NCBI RefSeq assembly: GCF_002939705.1
Contig: NZ_MDCB01000011.1
Coordinates: 62,001-126,000, forward strand
DNA: 64,000 nt
Direction: 5' to 3'
From: Xanthomonas albilineans
Lineage (GTDB): Bacteria; Pseudomonadota; Gammaproteobacteria; Xanthomonadales; Xanthomonadaceae
Under the pieces are notes generated by a model. The model saw only the letters and a list, made by a program, of their open reading frames with translations, was not told the origin of the DNA and did no database searches. A program made the position numbers and the translations under genes. This document shows, piece after piece, positions 53,209-62,956 of this stretch (positions are counted from its first letter, which is position 1; each line of letters begins with the position of its first letter).

Positions 53209-54789
53209 TCAGCGGTTGCCGCCAGCGACCGTCCCTGCCGCCGCATCCGCCTCGGCCTGCGCGCGCGCGGCGAACAGCGTGCCCGGAGGCGGTTGCTGGG
53301 TAAAGAAGGTGTTCACACCTTCAAGCACAGCACTGGCGATACGGCGCTGATACGCGGGTTCGGTCAATAGACGCTCTTCTTCCGGATTGGAAATATAAGC
53401 GGTTTCGACCAGCATCGCCGGCATGTCGGAGGTCCGCAGCACGGCAAAGTTGGCGCGCTCGATCTCTGGCTTGTGGTTGTTGCCGATTTCCTTCAGCCCG
53501 CCCAGCACATGCGCGGCCGCATCCTCGGACGCCTTCATGTGCCCGCTCTGGGCCAAATCCAGCAACACGCTGGCCAAAGTGCTATCGGTTCTCAGCAAAC
53601 GCACGCCGCCTACCAGGTCGGCGGCATTCTCTTTGTCCGCCAACCATCGCGCACGCTGCGACGAAGCACCCTTGGTCGATAGTACATACACCGACGAACC
53701 ACTTGCACTACGACTCTCCGCAGCATCGGCGTGGATCGAGATGAAGATGTCGGCCTTGGCCGCACGGGCTTTCTGCGCGCGCATCGGCAAAGGAATGAAC
53801 ACATCAGTGGTGCGCGTCATGTATGCCTTCATGCCGGGCGTTGCATTGATCTGGCGGGCCAGTTCGCGACCGATCGCCAGGGTCACGTCCTTCTCGTGCT
53901 TGCCAGTGGGGCCGGTGGCTCCAGGATCCTGACCGCCATGTCCGGGGTCGATGGCCACGATCAACGGCCGCATGCCCGGCCTCATCCGCACCCGCGACGG
54001 GGCACTCGGCATCACCGGCCGCGCTTCGACTGCCGCGGCCACTGCCGGATCGTCTTGGTCGTTGGCCGGTTCGATGGCCTGCGGCGGCGCTACTTGGGGC
54101 TGACTCAAGCTTTTCTGCGCCACCGTGGTCACGCCAGCGCCAGACTTGGCAAGCGGTACACGCGTCGACTCCGTCACCACTGGGACAGCGGCGGTATCGC
54201 TTACCGGCGGGGAGGTAGCCACGACGACCGGCTGGGTCGCATGCTGCACTACAGAAGCGGTCAATGCCGCCGTCGCGCGCGCTGCTTCCGCACGTGGGTC
54301 CAAGTCAGGCTTGGCAACAGGCGGCGGCAATGCAGGCACTGCGGATACCGAGGGCGGCGGGTCGCTAACTGCAACGGACGTGCTCATCGTTGCATCGCCC
54401 GGCCACTCGATCACCAACACCGAACTACCGCCAATGGTCTGCATCTGCGGCTTGAACGCGACCACCGGGTTGCTGAGGTCGAACACGATGCGCAAGGTAC
54501 CCGGCACCGGATGGCCAGTACGCACGCCACTGACCACACCGCTGCCGGCGGGCAGCTTCAAGCCCTTGACTGCGGAAGAGTCGGCAAGGTCAACCACCAG
54601 TCGATCGGGGTGAGCCAACGATATGGTGCTGAAGCCACCGTTGCCCTGCAAACGGATCTCTGCGCGGGTGCCGGTTGCGCTGTTATCCAGTGAGACAGAC
54701 TGAACCTGACCCGCAAACGCCGAATGCGCCGCCAGGCACCAGCCTGCGGCGATGGCGGAACAGGCTAAAACTCGTATCCCCAGGCGCAT
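53209..54789 (-). CDS. amiC: N-acetylmuramoyl-L-alanine amidase (AmiB/AmiC type)
   Basis: A 526-residue exported cell-wall hydrolase for daughter-cell separation. After the signal peptide (about residues 1-26) comes an AMIN domain (about 30-130, VQSVSLDNSATGTRAEIRLQG), a Pro/Ala/Val-rich linker, and an amidase_3 domain (about 280-510). That domain has IAIDPGHGGQDPGATGP, the conserved Glu in KHEKDVTLAIGRELA, DIFISIHADA and VETAYISNPEEERLL, covering the zinc ligands and catalytic Glu. The tail is Ala-rich. tsaE lies upstream on the same strand, 81 bases away. Confidence 0.93.
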   Translation of the reverse strand: MRLGIRVLACSAIAAGWCLAAHSAFAGQVQSVSLDNSATGTRAEIRLQGNGGFSTISLAHPDRLVVDLADSSAVKGLKLPAGSGVVSGVRTGHPVPGTLRIVFDLSNPVVAFKPQMQTIGGSSVLVIEWPGDATMSTSVAVSDPPPSVSAVPALPPPVAKPDLDPRAEAARATAALTASVVQHATQPVVVATSPPVSDTAAVPVVTESTRVPLAKSGAGVTTVAQKSLSQPQVAPPQAIEPANDQDDPAVAAAVEARPVMPSAPSRVRMRPGMRPLIVAIDPGHGGQDPGATGPTGKHEKDVTLAIGRELARQINATPGMKAYMTRTTDVFIPLPMRAQKARAAKADIFISIHADAAESRSASGSSVYVLSTKGASSQRARWLADKENAADLVGGVRLLRTDSTLASVLLDLAQSGHMKASEDAAAHVLGGLKEIGNNHKPEIERANFAVLRTSDMPAMLVETAYISNPEEERLLTEPAYQRRIASAVLEGVNTFFTQQPPPGTLFAARAQAEADAAAGTVAGGNR

Positions 54790-54870
54790 ACCACTGATTC
54801 AAGCATCGCGACGACACAAACGCAAGCATTTTTCCCTTAATAATCCATAACCTGCTTCCACTTTTTAGCG

Positions 54871-55353
54871 TCAGCCAAGAAAAAGTTGACGCAAGTCATC
54901 CTGATCGACGATCTGGGTCAGCCACACCTTCCCTGCCGCAGTGCCGGCACGCACCTGCGCCATGCGCCCACCATCGTGCAGGGCCAGGAGGACATCCAGA
55001 TCCGACGGCGCCAGCACATCACCACCGCGCTCGGGCCATTCCACCAGCCACAGGTTGGCACTTGTTTCGTCCAGGCCCAGAAAATCCAACTCCCCAGAGG
55101 CACCTATACGGTAAAGATCCAGATGCCATGCCTCTCCGTCAGCCAGCGGATAACGCTCCAACAAGGTGTAGGTAGGGCTGCGGATCGCCCCCCGGACACC
55201 CAACGCACGCAGCAAGGCGCGCGCCAGGGTAGATTTGCCTGCACCCAGATCACCGTGCAAATGCACGGCGGCCTGCGCTGGCCGCGTGGCGGCGAGCGCC
55301 TGCCCGAGGCGCTCGGTGGCACCGCTGTCGGGCAGAAACAACTGTAAGTTCAT
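54871..55353 (-). CDS. tsaE: tRNA threonylcarbamoyladenosine biosynthesis ATPase TsaE
   Basis: A 160-residue P-loop ATPase required with TsaB/TsaD for t6A37 formation. Walker A LHGDLGAGKSTLARALL (about residues 32-48), the switch-like SPTYTLLERY and HLDLYRIG and the family Trp-Pro-Glu-Arg motif WPERGG are present. The gene overlaps nnr by four bases (ATGA), the usual nnr-tsaE-amiC arrangement in gamma-proteobacteria. Confidence 0.94.
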   Translation of the reverse strand: MNLQLFLPDSGATERLGQALAATRPAQAAVHLHGDLGAGKSTLARALLRALGVRGAIRSPTYTLLERYPLADGEAWHLDLYRIGASGELDFLGLDETSANLWLVEWPERGGDVLAPSDLDVLLALHDGGRMAQVRAGTAAGKVWLTQIVDQDDLRQLFLG

Positions 55354-56837
55354 CGTTCGGATTCCAGATTGGAAAGACGCCGCAACGCCTGCAGCAAGTC
55401 GGAGGGCAGCAAGCCACGCTCGCCGCCGGCCGCAGCAGCATGGTCGCCGGCGCAGGCGTGCAGCAGCACGCCCACGCTGGCCGCTTCGAACGCAGCCAGG
55501 CCCTGCGCACGTAGCGCAGCGATCACGCCGGTCAACAGATCGCCCATACCGGCAACCGCCATGCCTGGATTACCGGCGGCGATCACGCGGGGCAGCTGGT
55601 CTGGCACGGCGACAATGCTGCCAGCGCCCTTGAGTACCACCGCAGCCTGGTAGCGATCGGCCAGCAGCGCAGCAGCGGCAAAACGGTCGCGCTGCACCTG
55701 CGCGGCGGTCAAACCGAGCAAGCGCCCGGCTTCGCCCGGATGCGGCGTCAACACCGCCTGCGGCAACGGGCGCGGCGCCTGCGCCAACAGATTCAGCGCA
55801 TCGGCATCGACCACCAACGCGACGTCGCTGGCGAGCGCGGCATGCCACAACGCCTGCGCCCAGTCGTCTTGACCAAGACCCGGACCAAGCGCAACCACAT
55901 CGGCCTTGCACAACAGCGGCGCCAGCGCCTCCGAGCCCTCGACCGCATGCGCCATCGCCTCTGGGCAACGCGCCAGCAGCGGTGCCACGTGCGCACTACG
56001 AGTCGCAACGCTGACCAATCCAGCACCGCAACGCAGCGCCGATTCGGCGCTCAGCATGACCGCACCACCGCTGCCATGATTACCACCGATGCACAGCACA
56101 TGACCGGCATCGCCCTTGTGACTGTCGCGGCGCCGGGGCACCAATTGACCACGCAGGACGGCGGCGTTCCAGGCCGCGGCCAACGGCACGCAACCGGCAA
56201 ACGCCGCGGCAGGCACCTGCAGCGTCGCCAAAGCACGCTCGCCCACATAGTTCAGCGCACGACCTGTATACAGCCCAGCATGGGCGACGATGAACTGCAG
56301 GGTCAACGTCGCCGGCAACGCCGCACCAGGCACGCGACCGGACTGCGCATCCACTCCGCTAGGCACATCCAGCGCCAACACCGGCGTACCAAGCCCGGCC
56401 AGCGCACCGAGCAACCCGGTCAGTTCAGCATCTGGCGCGCGATTCAAGCCAATGCCGAGCAGTCCATCGACCACCACATCGGCCGGTTCAAGCACGCCAT
56501 CGAACACGACGATACGACCACCGACGCCGATGTAGTCGGTGCAGGCACGCTGCGCCAGCGGCGACTGCGGCCCACACTCCGGCAACTGCACCACGCGTAC
56601 TTGACGCCCGGCGCAATGCGCCAGACGCGCCAGCACGTAGCCATCGCCGCCGTTATTGCCACTGCCGCAGGCCACACAAATCCGCTGCGCCTGCGGCCAA
56701 CGCTGCAACAGCGTCTGCCACGCGGCCTGACCAGCCCGTTGCATCAGCCGATCACCATCCCCCCCCAGCAATGCGACAGCCTGTGCGTCGATGCGACGCG
56801 CGGCGGCGACGGTATGGAGATCGAGGCGTTCGGACAT
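55350..56837 (-). CDS. nnr: Bifunctional NAD(P)H-hydrate epimerase/dehydratase
   Basis: A 495-residue metabolite-repair enzyme. The N-terminal epimerase half (about 1-215, YjeF_N fold) has CGSGNNGGDGYVLARLA. The C-terminal ADP-dependent dehydratase half (about 225-495) has HKGDAGHVLCIGGNHGSGGAVMLSAESALRCGAGLVSV, TPHPGEAGRLLG and GNPGMAVAGMGDLLTGVIAAL. It restores damaged NAD(P)HX. The start at 56837 gives the conserved N-terminus; the frame upstream is not coding. Confidence 0.94.
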   Translation of the reverse strand: MSERLDLHTVAAARRIDAQAVALLGGDGDRLMQRAGQAAWQTLLQRWPQAQRICVACGSGNNGGDGYVLARLAHCAGRQVRVVQLPECGPQSPLAQRACTDYIGVGGRIVVFDGVLEPADVVVDGLLGIGLNRAPDAELTGLLGALAGLGTPVLALDVPSGVDAQSGRVPGAALPATLTLQFIVAHAGLYTGRALNYVGERALATLQVPAAAFAGCVPLAAAWNAAVLRGQLVPRRRDSHKGDAGHVLCIGGNHGSGGAVMLSAESALRCGAGLVSVATRSAHVAPLLARCPEAMAHAVEGSEALAPLLCKADVVALGPGLGQDDWAQALWHAALASDVALVVDADALNLLAQAPRPLPQAVLTPHPGEAGRLLGLTAAQVQRDRFAAAALLADRYQAAVVLKGAGSIVAVPDQLPRVIAAGNPGMAVAGMGDLLTGVIAALRAQGLAAFEAASVGVLLHACAGDHAAAAGGERGLLPSDLLQALRRLSNLESER

Positions 56838-56942
56838 GCGCGGGATTCTATACTTGCACCATGCCCGCCTACGTCGCTGGCGCAGCCGATACCAGACACA
56901 GACATGCGAGGATAGTCGCCAGCACGCCACCGCATCACCTGC

Positions 56943-58319
56943 ATGCCCGATCGCACCGACCAGATCCTCACCCCCAGCCAGCTCAATACGCTGGCCCGGG
57001 ATCTACTTGAAAGCGCATTCCCGCTGGCATGGGTGGAAGGCGAGCTGGGCAACGTGACCCGCCCCACATCCGGGCACCTGTACTTCACCCTCAAAGATGC
57101 GCGCGCACAGGTGCGCTGCGCCATGTTCAAGCCCAAAAGCCAATGGCTGCCTTTCGTACCGCGCGAGGGCCTGCGCGTCCTCGCACGCGGTCGCCTCACC
57201 TTGTACGAGGCGCGCGGCGACTACCAACTGGTGCTGGAGCACCTGGAAGAAGCCGGCGAAGGCGCGCTGCGCCGTGCATTCGAAGCGCTCAAGGCCAAAC
57301 TCGCTGGCGAAGGCCTGTTCGCGATCGAACGCAAGCGTCCCATGCCCGCTTTCGTGCGCCGCCTGGCCGTCATCACCTCGCCCAGCGGCGCCGCGGTGCG
57401 CGATGTACTGAGCGTACTCGGCCGGCGCATGCCACTGCTGCAGGTAGACATTCTGCCGACCCTGGTACAGGGCAACAGCGCCGCCGCGCAGATCGCAATA
57501 CTGCTGCGCCAGGCCGATGCCTGTAAGCGCTACGACGCGATCCTGCTGACCCGCGGCGGCGGTTCGCTGGAAGACCTTTGGGCGTTCAACGACGAGCATC
57601 TGGTGCGCGCCATTGCCGCCTCGAACACACCGGTGGTGTCGGCGGTCGGCCACGAGACCGACGTGACGCTGGCCGATTTCGCCGCCGACCTGCGCGCGCC
57701 GACACCGTCGGTCGCGGCAGAGTTGCTGGCGCCCGACCAACGCGACATTACCGCTCGGCTGTCCGCCCAACACAGCGCATTGCAGCATTGGCAACGGCAC
57801 CGCCTGCGCCAGGCACAACAGCGCGCCGACCAAGCGTTACTACGCCTGCAAGCGCAAAGTCCGCAGGTGCAACTGCAACTGCTACAACGCCGCCAACGCG
57901 ATGCCGCACGCCGGCTGACCGCACTGTGGAAGCAGCAGCAAGAACGCCGACAGGCACAGTTACGTCATGCTGCCGCGATCCTGCGCACCTCCCAGCCGCA
58001 GCGTCGGCTTGCGATGCTACGCACCCGGTTGCAAGCGCTGGGCCGGCATCTGCCTGTCGCGATGGCGCGACGCTTGCAGGTCCAGACCCAACGCTTGCGC
58101 GCGCTGGCGCGCGCAATGGAGGCGATCAGCCCACTCGCCACAGTGGCGCGTGGCTATACCATCTTAACCGACACCGACACTGGCAACGTCGTGCGCTCGG
58201 TGACACAAGTCAAACCCGGCGCCCCATTGCGGGCACGCCTGCTAGACGGCGAGCTGGACCTGCGGGTCGATTCGCCATCGCCGACGCTCTCTGCCAAACT
58301 ACCCCGCAGCCATGACTGA
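56943..58319 (+). CDS. xseA: Exodeoxyribonuclease VII large subunit
   Basis: A 458-residue catalytic subunit degrading single-stranded DNA from both ends. The OB-fold N-terminus contains [40 protein letters not shown]. The nuclease core contains [39 protein letters not shown] and [24 protein letters not shown]. The long coiled-coil is Gln/Arg-rich (about 290-400). The start at 56943 agrees with homologues. The small subunit gene xseB is not adjacent; instead an unrelated gene overlaps the 3' end. Confidence 0.95.
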   Translation: MPDRTDQILTPSQLNTLARDLLESAFPLAWVEGELGNVTRPTSGHLYFTLKDARAQVRCAMFKPKSQWLPFVPREGLRVLARGRLTLYEARGDYQLVLEHLEEAGEGALRRAFEALKAKLAGEGLFAIERKRPMPAFVRRLAVITSPSGAAVRDVLSVLGRRMPLLQVDILPTLVQGNSAAAQIAILLRQADACKRYDAILLTRGGGSLEDLWAFNDEHLVRAIAASNTPVVSAVGHETDVTLADFAADLRAPTPSVAAELLAPDQRDITARLSAQHSALQHWQRHRLRQAQQRADQALLRLQAQSPQVQLQLLQRRQRDAARRLTALWKQQQERRQAQLRHAAAILRTSQPQRRLAMLRTRLQALGRHLPVAMARRLQVQTQRLRALARAMEAISPLATVARGYTILTDTDTGNVVRSVTQVKPGAPLRARLLDGELDLRVDSPSPTLSAKLPRSHD

Positions 58320-58698
58320 CATTTCCCACGAACACCGCATCAAAGCCGTACTGCAAGGCATGCGCCGTGCCGAACGGCACAAAGCAGGCAGGCTGGCAAA
58401 CACCAGCGACATGCTGTCGCTGATCGATGGCGCCGCTTACGGTGCCCCAGAGGATGCGCAACGCGCACTTGACTGGCTCGCCCGCGATGGCACCCTTGGA
58501 TACCTGAACGAGAACGACCTCAGTAACGTCGGCGAGACCATCTGCATCGTATGGAACGGCTGTGGCGGCGACTTCCCTGCAATGGCGCAATGGTTCACCA
58601 CGACACAACTGACCGGCGACCGCACAGCGTTGCAGGCCCTGCGCGAAGGCGACAGCCCGGACCTGCTCGCCGCAGCACGCGCGGCTTTCATTCATTAA
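58312..58698 (+). CDS. Hypothetical protein overlapping xseA
   Basis: The 128-residue protein starts eight bases before the xseA stop, so it is probably translated with xseA. Composition is that of a soluble cytoplasmic protein with helices ([15 protein letters not shown]-like segment, [22 protein letters not shown]). There is no signal peptide, membrane segment or recognised motif. It is not XseB (which is shorter and has a different motif). The stop codon abuts a degenerate copy of the inverted-repeat element. Confidence 0.7.
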   Translation: MTDISHEHRIKAVLQGMRRAERHKAGRLANTSDMLSLIDGAAYGAPEDAQRALDWLARDGTLGYLNENDLSNVGETICIVWNGCGGDFPAMAQWFTTTQLTGDRTALQALREGDSPDLLAAARAAFIH

Positions 58699-58760
58699 GA
58701 GCGACTAAAAGGCGTCACGAGTCGCTGTCGGCTGGGCGCGGACAGCGCCTAGGAGCCGTG
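58698..58760. repeat. Degenerate partial copy of the inverted-repeat element (copy 3)
   Basis: AGAGCGACTAA at 58698 matches the degenerate left end of copy 2, and GTCGCTGTCGGCTGGGCGCGG plus ACAGCGCCTAGGAGCCG match the interior of the intact copy. The right terminal repeat is absent. Confidence 0.6.
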
Positions 58761-59015
58761 CGACGCCTTCAGCAAACAGCATGGCGCCGCTTCCGGTCCG
58801 ACAGGCGTTGCGCGCACCGATCTGACCTATCGTCGCTCACCCCATAGCCCGCCGTGATTGATATCGGCAACGCCGTTCTTTTCGGCAGGATGCGCGATCT
58901 GGCACCACTGCCCGGCATAACGACCGAGATCGAATTCGGCCACCGAATTGACCGGCTGCGCGGCACACAGCGGCAGTACCAGAATCGGCGAAAGACGCAG
59001 GCGCCGACTCGGAGA
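58761..59015 (-). pseudogene. Lipocalin (Blc-like) gene remnant
   Basis: On the minus strand an exported lipocalin N-terminus is visible: RRLRLSPILVLPLCAAQPVNSV (signal peptide), AEFDLGRYAGQWCQIAHPAEKN. This is the hallmark start of bacterial outer-membrane lipocalins (D.xRYxGxWYxIA), here with Tyr replaced by Cys. The frame breaks after this. A later piece in another frame, IGARNACRTGSGAMLFAEGV at 58765-58825, resembles the middle lipocalin strand, and roughly 40 residues between are gone. No start codon survives at the expected place. The remnant ends next to repeat copy 3. Confidence 0.72.
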
Positions 59016-59198
59016 GACAAAAGTCTCAGCTTAGAAAGTGTTTAGGGTGAGAGCACAGTCGGCTGAACCGCCTAGAACCTCACTGGCGGTCAGGCAAAAT
59101 ATCCACCACGGTCTTGGAGCACCAGAGGAAGCGCGCCACCACGCAGGCAAACGGCGTCAGCTGGGTCAGACAGGCCCCAGCGAGCCATACGCGCCGAC
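59016..59198. other. Intergenic region
   Basis: Nothing convincing is seen in this gap between the lipocalin remnant and the small exported protein gene. Confidence 0.4.
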
Positions 59199-59477
59199 TC
59201 ACATGGCGAGCTTAGCCAGTGATCGATCCTTCTGCTGGTCGGCACACTCCACCGGCTCACGCATGACCACCCGTTTAGACACACCATCATGCTGCTGCAG
59301 GTAAGTGTCGACCATCATGCACTCGGACCCAATCTGTTCGATGTAAGGCCCCTCTGCATCTGGATGATCCAGGCCAACCCCAGGCTCTGCTTTCATTGCA
59401 GTCACAGCAAGAACGTCGCCAGCAGCGATCAATGCCAACAGCCCGGGCAGGGCAATTAATGCAAGTTTAACATTCAT
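59199..59477 (-). CDS. Small exported protein, unknown function
   Basis: A 92-residue protein starting at 59477 (MNVKLALIALPG) with a signal-like hydrophobic segment (LIALPGLLALIAAGDVLAV). The mature part has about 65 residues, two cysteines (SECMMV, VECADQ) and acidic stretches such as DHPDAEGPYIEQIG. A disulfide is possible. No known family is recognised; A+T-rich sequence precedes it. Confidence 0.6.
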   Translation of the reverse strand: MNVKLALIALPGLLALIAAGDVLAVTAMKAEPGVGLDHPDAEGPYIEQIGSECMMVDTYLQQHDGVSKRVVMREPVECADQQKDRSLAKLAM

Positions 59478-59863
59478 CAGCAACTCCCCAGATTGGCCGT
59501 TTGTATGGTCCCCATCGGCCGCGCACATGATTACGACCGCACGCGTCACCTGTTGAGTGAATCGTCACGAAAGAAGAATCATTTTTCGCATTTGTCTACT
59601 TTTGTAGACAAGATTTCACGAATGCATCGCAAAAGGGATGCTGCGGTTGGCGGTCACTCTGCTGCAAAGCAACAAGTTGACAGCGTCCGGCTCCCGTTGG
59701 GAAATCGGCATAGCGAGAGACACCGCCGCATGCCAAACTCGGCGGCCTATTGCAACAGCCACGCCATCACGCTCCGACATTCTGGCGAACTGATCCGCGA
59801 AGCCACCGGGGAGACCTCAATAAACGATGCGATAGCCTGCGTCGCTGAAAGCTCTGGAGCTAA
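59478..59863. other. Intergenic region upstream of the small exported gene
   Basis: No gene or RNA is recognisable. The part from about 59555 to 59640 is markedly A+T-rich and could hold the promoter of the minus-strand gene at 59199-59477. The remainder is unremarkable. Confidence 0.4.
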
Positions 59864-59939
59864 TGGTGGCCGAGGACGGAATCGAACCGCCGACACGGGG
59901 ATTTTCAATCCCCTGCTCTACCAACTGAGCTACTCGGCC
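59864..59939 (-). tRNA. tRNA-Phe (GAA)
   Basis: A 76-base cloverleaf on the minus strand. The acceptor stem GGCCGAG pairs with CTCGGCC, the D-loop contains AGTTGGTAGAGC, the anticodon loop is TTGAAAA with anticodon GAA and the T-arm has GGTTCGATTCC. The encoded CCA end is at 59866-59864. No other RNA genes are visible in the window. Confidence 0.97.
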
Positions 59940-60317
59940 ACTGCGCAACGCGGCAGGACCGGTGCGAGGCGCGCATCATAGCGATGCAATAGGGATTGGG
60001 CAAGCCACGCTGTTTCGACCTTCCATATGCTGACCGACACAGCAAGGGCCAGCCTGACCAAGGACCAAGCCCCCTTGGCATCGGATCTGCCCAATAAACG
60101 AACGCCGCCACGAAAACCGCCCGCCGCATCGTCGAGGACTGCGGCGCTTTTTCTTCTTGCACCGCACACTCCGTCGCGGCCTGACCTGACTACAGGCCGG
60201 TCCGAGCAGGCGCCCCATTAGCGTCCGTCGAGAACACGGCGATGTCACCCGGACACAAGCGCTTTGCGGGGTGCGTAGTATCCTTCGCCGATGTCGACAC
60301 CCCACTGGACTTCGCTC
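59940..60317. other. Intergenic region between tRNA-Phe and the LEA14-like gene
   Basis: Divergent promoters for the tRNA and the lipoprotein gene are expected. No gene is supported by composition or motif. Confidence 0.4.
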
Positions 60318-60794
60318 ATGCGTCACCCGCTTCGCCTCGGCTTGCTGATGATATTCACGGCGCTACTGGGCGCGTGCGGGGATGGCATGGTGCGGCGCGT
60401 GTCCGACCCGGCTGCGAGCGTGCAGCAGCTCACCGTCAATCCCAATGGCAGTTGGAAAGTGGAGTTACGACTGCAGAACTACAGCAGCATTCCCATGCGC
60501 TACGACAGGCTACGCCTGGACCTGGGTGTGGGTGGCGAGGCCGCTGGCACGGTGCAGGCGACACCCGGAATTTCGATCGGCCCGGAAACGGCGGATGTGA
60601 TCGACGTCGCCGTGCAGCCCAGTTCTGCAGCACGCCTTGCCATCGCCGATGCGCTGGCAAGCCAACACAGCCTGGAGTACACGCTCAAGGGCAGCATCGC
60701 GGCCACGCCCGAAGAAAAGAAACAGCGCACCTTCGCCATCGACACGCACAACACGCTCTCGCCGGCACCCGGCCTGGACGGCGTGCTGCGCTGA
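60318..60794 (+). CDS. LEA14-like (WHy domain) lipoprotein
   Basis: The 158-residue protein starts at 60318 with lipobox LLGAC (cysteine about residue 20). The mature domain of about 130 residues has the immunoglobulin-like WHy/LEA_2 pattern: VQQLTVNPNGSWKVELRLQNYSSIPMRYDRLRLDLGVGGEAAG and a final EYTLKGSIAATP. Bacterial LEA14-like lipoproteins are associated with stress and desiccation, but their activity is unclear. Confidence 0.82.
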   Translation: MRHPLRLGLLMIFTALLGACGDGMVRRVSDPAASVQQLTVNPNGSWKVELRLQNYSSIPMRYDRLRLDLGVGGEAAGTVQATPGISIGPETADVIDVAVQPSSAARLAIADALASQHSLEYTLKGSIAATPEEKKQRTFAIDTHNTLSPAPGLDGVLR

Positions 60795-61044
60795 TCGCGC
60801 CCCCTGCATCACCTGTGGTGCGCTTCCATGCCGAGCATGAGGGTGAGTAAGCGAGCATGCACCGTCGCCCCCACTGGTGACCGACATTAGACACGCCCAG
60901 CGCGCCACATGCACCTGGCATCGCAGGGCATGCGGCGATCCCGACACGGCCCCACCTTCGGAGCGCTTCCTCGGCAGCACAGCCCGTACGCAGTAGTATC
61001 CTGAAACTCTCGGCCGCACTGCGGCCCATGTCACGAGCGATCGC

Positions 61045-62829
61045 ATGAGCATCTACCAGGCCCCGTTGAACGATCTTCGCTTCGCTCTGTACGACGTCTT
61101 GCAGGTGGAAGCACTGTTCGCACGCCTGGGCCATGCCGAGACAAACGCCGAACTGATCGACGCGGTGCTGGAAGAAGCCGCACGCTTCACAGGCACCGTG
61201 CTGGCGCCGCTGAACCGGATCGGCGACGAGCATGGATGCACGCTGGACAAGAGCACCGGCACGGTGACCACCGCGCCCGGCTTTCGCGACGCCTACCGGC
61301 AATTCGCCGAGGGGGGCTGGACCGGGCTGACCGCGCCCGTCGCGTTCGGCGGCCAGGGTCTGCCGTATACCCTGAGCGCGCCGTTGAACGAGATGGTCAA
61401 CGCCGCCAACCTCGCCTGGGGCAACTTCCCGCTGCTGTCGCACGGCGCCGTGGAAGCGCTCAAGCAGCATGGCGAAGCGTGGCAACAAGAGATCTTCCTG
61501 AAGCCACTGGTGGATGGCCGCTGGACCGGCACCATGTGCCTGACCGAACCGCACTGCGGCACCGACCTGGGTCTGCTCAAGACCCGGGCCGAGCCCAACG
61601 CCGATGGCACGTGGTCGGTCAGCGGCACCAAGATCTTCATCACCGCCGGCGAACACGACCTCACCGAAAACATCGTGCATCTGGTACTGGCACGGCTACC
61701 GGACGCGCCGCCAGGGGCCAAGGGCATTTCGCTGCTGGTGGTGCCCAAATACAGGGTCGCGCGCGACGGCAGACTCGGCGAACGCAATGCACTGCGCTGC
61801 GGCGCACTGGAACACAAGATGGGCATCCATGGCTCGGCCACCTGCGTGATGAACTTCGACGGTGCCCAGGGCTATCTGATCGGGCCGCCGCACAAGGGCC
61901 TGCAGGCGATGTTTACCATGATGAATACGGCGCGACTCGGCGTCGGGTTGCAAGGCCTGGGGCTGTCCGAGCGCGCTTACCAGAACGCCCTGCGCTATGC
62001 GCGCGAGCGCCTGCAATCGCGTTCGCTCAGCGGTGCCAAACAACCCGAAAAACCCGCCGATCCGATCCTGGTGCATCCGGACGTGCGCCGCATGCTGCTC
62101 ACAGTGAAGGCCCTGACCGAAGGCAGCCGACTGCTGGCACTGCATGCCGCCAGCCTGATCGATATCGCCCACAGCGCCACCGACCCGGCCGAGCGCGAAC
62201 AGGCCGACGTGCTGGTCAGCTTCCTGACCCCGATCTCCAAGGCCTGCCAGACCGAATGGGCAGTGGAAACCACCTACCACGCGCTGCAATGCTTCGGCGG
62301 CCACGGCTACATCCACGAATATGGCATGGAGCAGCTGGCGCGCGACGCGCGCATCACCACCTTGTACGAGGGCACCACCGGCATCCAGGCGCTGGACCTG
62401 ATCGGGCGCAAGACCGCCTCCAGCCAAGGCGCCGGACTGACGCTGTTCCTCGCGCAGATCGAGGCATTCCTCGCCGAACACCACGACACGCCAGCGCTGG
62501 CAGAGTTCATCGCACCGCTGCGCGAGAAAGCAAAGGAATGGGCAGCACTTACCAAGCGCATCCTGCAACGTGCCGCCAGCAACGCCGACGAACTCGGGGC
62601 GGCAAGCTACGACTACGTGTTCTATTCCGGCTATGTGGTGCTGGCGTACTGGTGGGCGCGCAGTGTCGCCGCCGCATCTGCCTCGACACATAGCGAAGCA
62701 TTCAAACAATCCAAATGCGAAACCGCCCGTTTCTACTACACCAAGTTGCTACCACGCACGCTGACCCACGCCGCAGCGATCGATGCCGGTGCCGAGCCGC
62801 TGATGACACTGGCCGACGCACAGTTCTGA
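61045..62829 (+). CDS. Acyl-CoA dehydrogenase (large, C-terminal extension)
   Basis: A 594-residue FAD enzyme catalysing alpha,beta-dehydrogenation of acyl-CoA. FAD/substrate blocks are GTMCLTEPHCGTDLGLLKTRA, KIFITAGEHDLTENIVHLVLARL and the C-terminal CFGGHGYIHEYGMEQLARDARITTLYEGTTGIQALDLIGRK (catalytic base region). It is longer than classic ACADs (about 380) owing to an extra C-terminal domain, like the AidB or FadE-like branch acting on phenylacyl- or long-chain substrates. Which substrate is not deducible. Confidence 0.92.
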   Translation: MSIYQAPLNDLRFALYDVLQVEALFARLGHAETNAELIDAVLEEAARFTGTVLAPLNRIGDEHGCTLDKSTGTVTTAPGFRDAYRQFAEGGWTGLTAPVAFGGQGLPYTLSAPLNEMVNAANLAWGNFPLLSHGAVEALKQHGEAWQQEIFLKPLVDGRWTGTMCLTEPHCGTDLGLLKTRAEPNADGTWSVSGTKIFITAGEHDLTENIVHLVLARLPDAPPGAKGISLLVVPKYRVARDGRLGERNALRCGALEHKMGIHGSATCVMNFDGAQGYLIGPPHKGLQAMFTMMNTARLGVGLQGLGLSERAYQNALRYARERLQSRSLSGAKQPEKPADPILVHPDVRRMLLTVKALTEGSRLLALHAASLIDIAHSATDPAEREQADVLVSFLTPISKACQTEWAVETTYHALQCFGGHGYIHEYGMEQLARDARITTLYEGTTGIQALDLIGRKTASSQGAGLTLFLAQIEAFLAEHHDTPALAEFIAPLREKAKEWAALTKRILQRAASNADELGAASYDYVFYSGYVVLAYWWARSVAAASASTHSEAFKQSKCETARFYYTKLLPRTLTHAAAIDAGAEPLMTLADAQF

Positions 62830-62956
62830 GCCCGTCCGAGGCTTAAAAAGATACAGGGCACATCGCCGCCTGACGCGAAGATACGACCCGGCATGCGGAT
62901 CCGCCGCACTAGCAGATACACAAACCGTCAACAATCGGGTATAAGCTGTTTACTCG

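Noticed and set aside
59905-60326. Short minus-strand frames upstream of tRNA-Phe
   Set aside because: They overlap the tRNA or its promoter area, lack good start sites and show no family resemblance.
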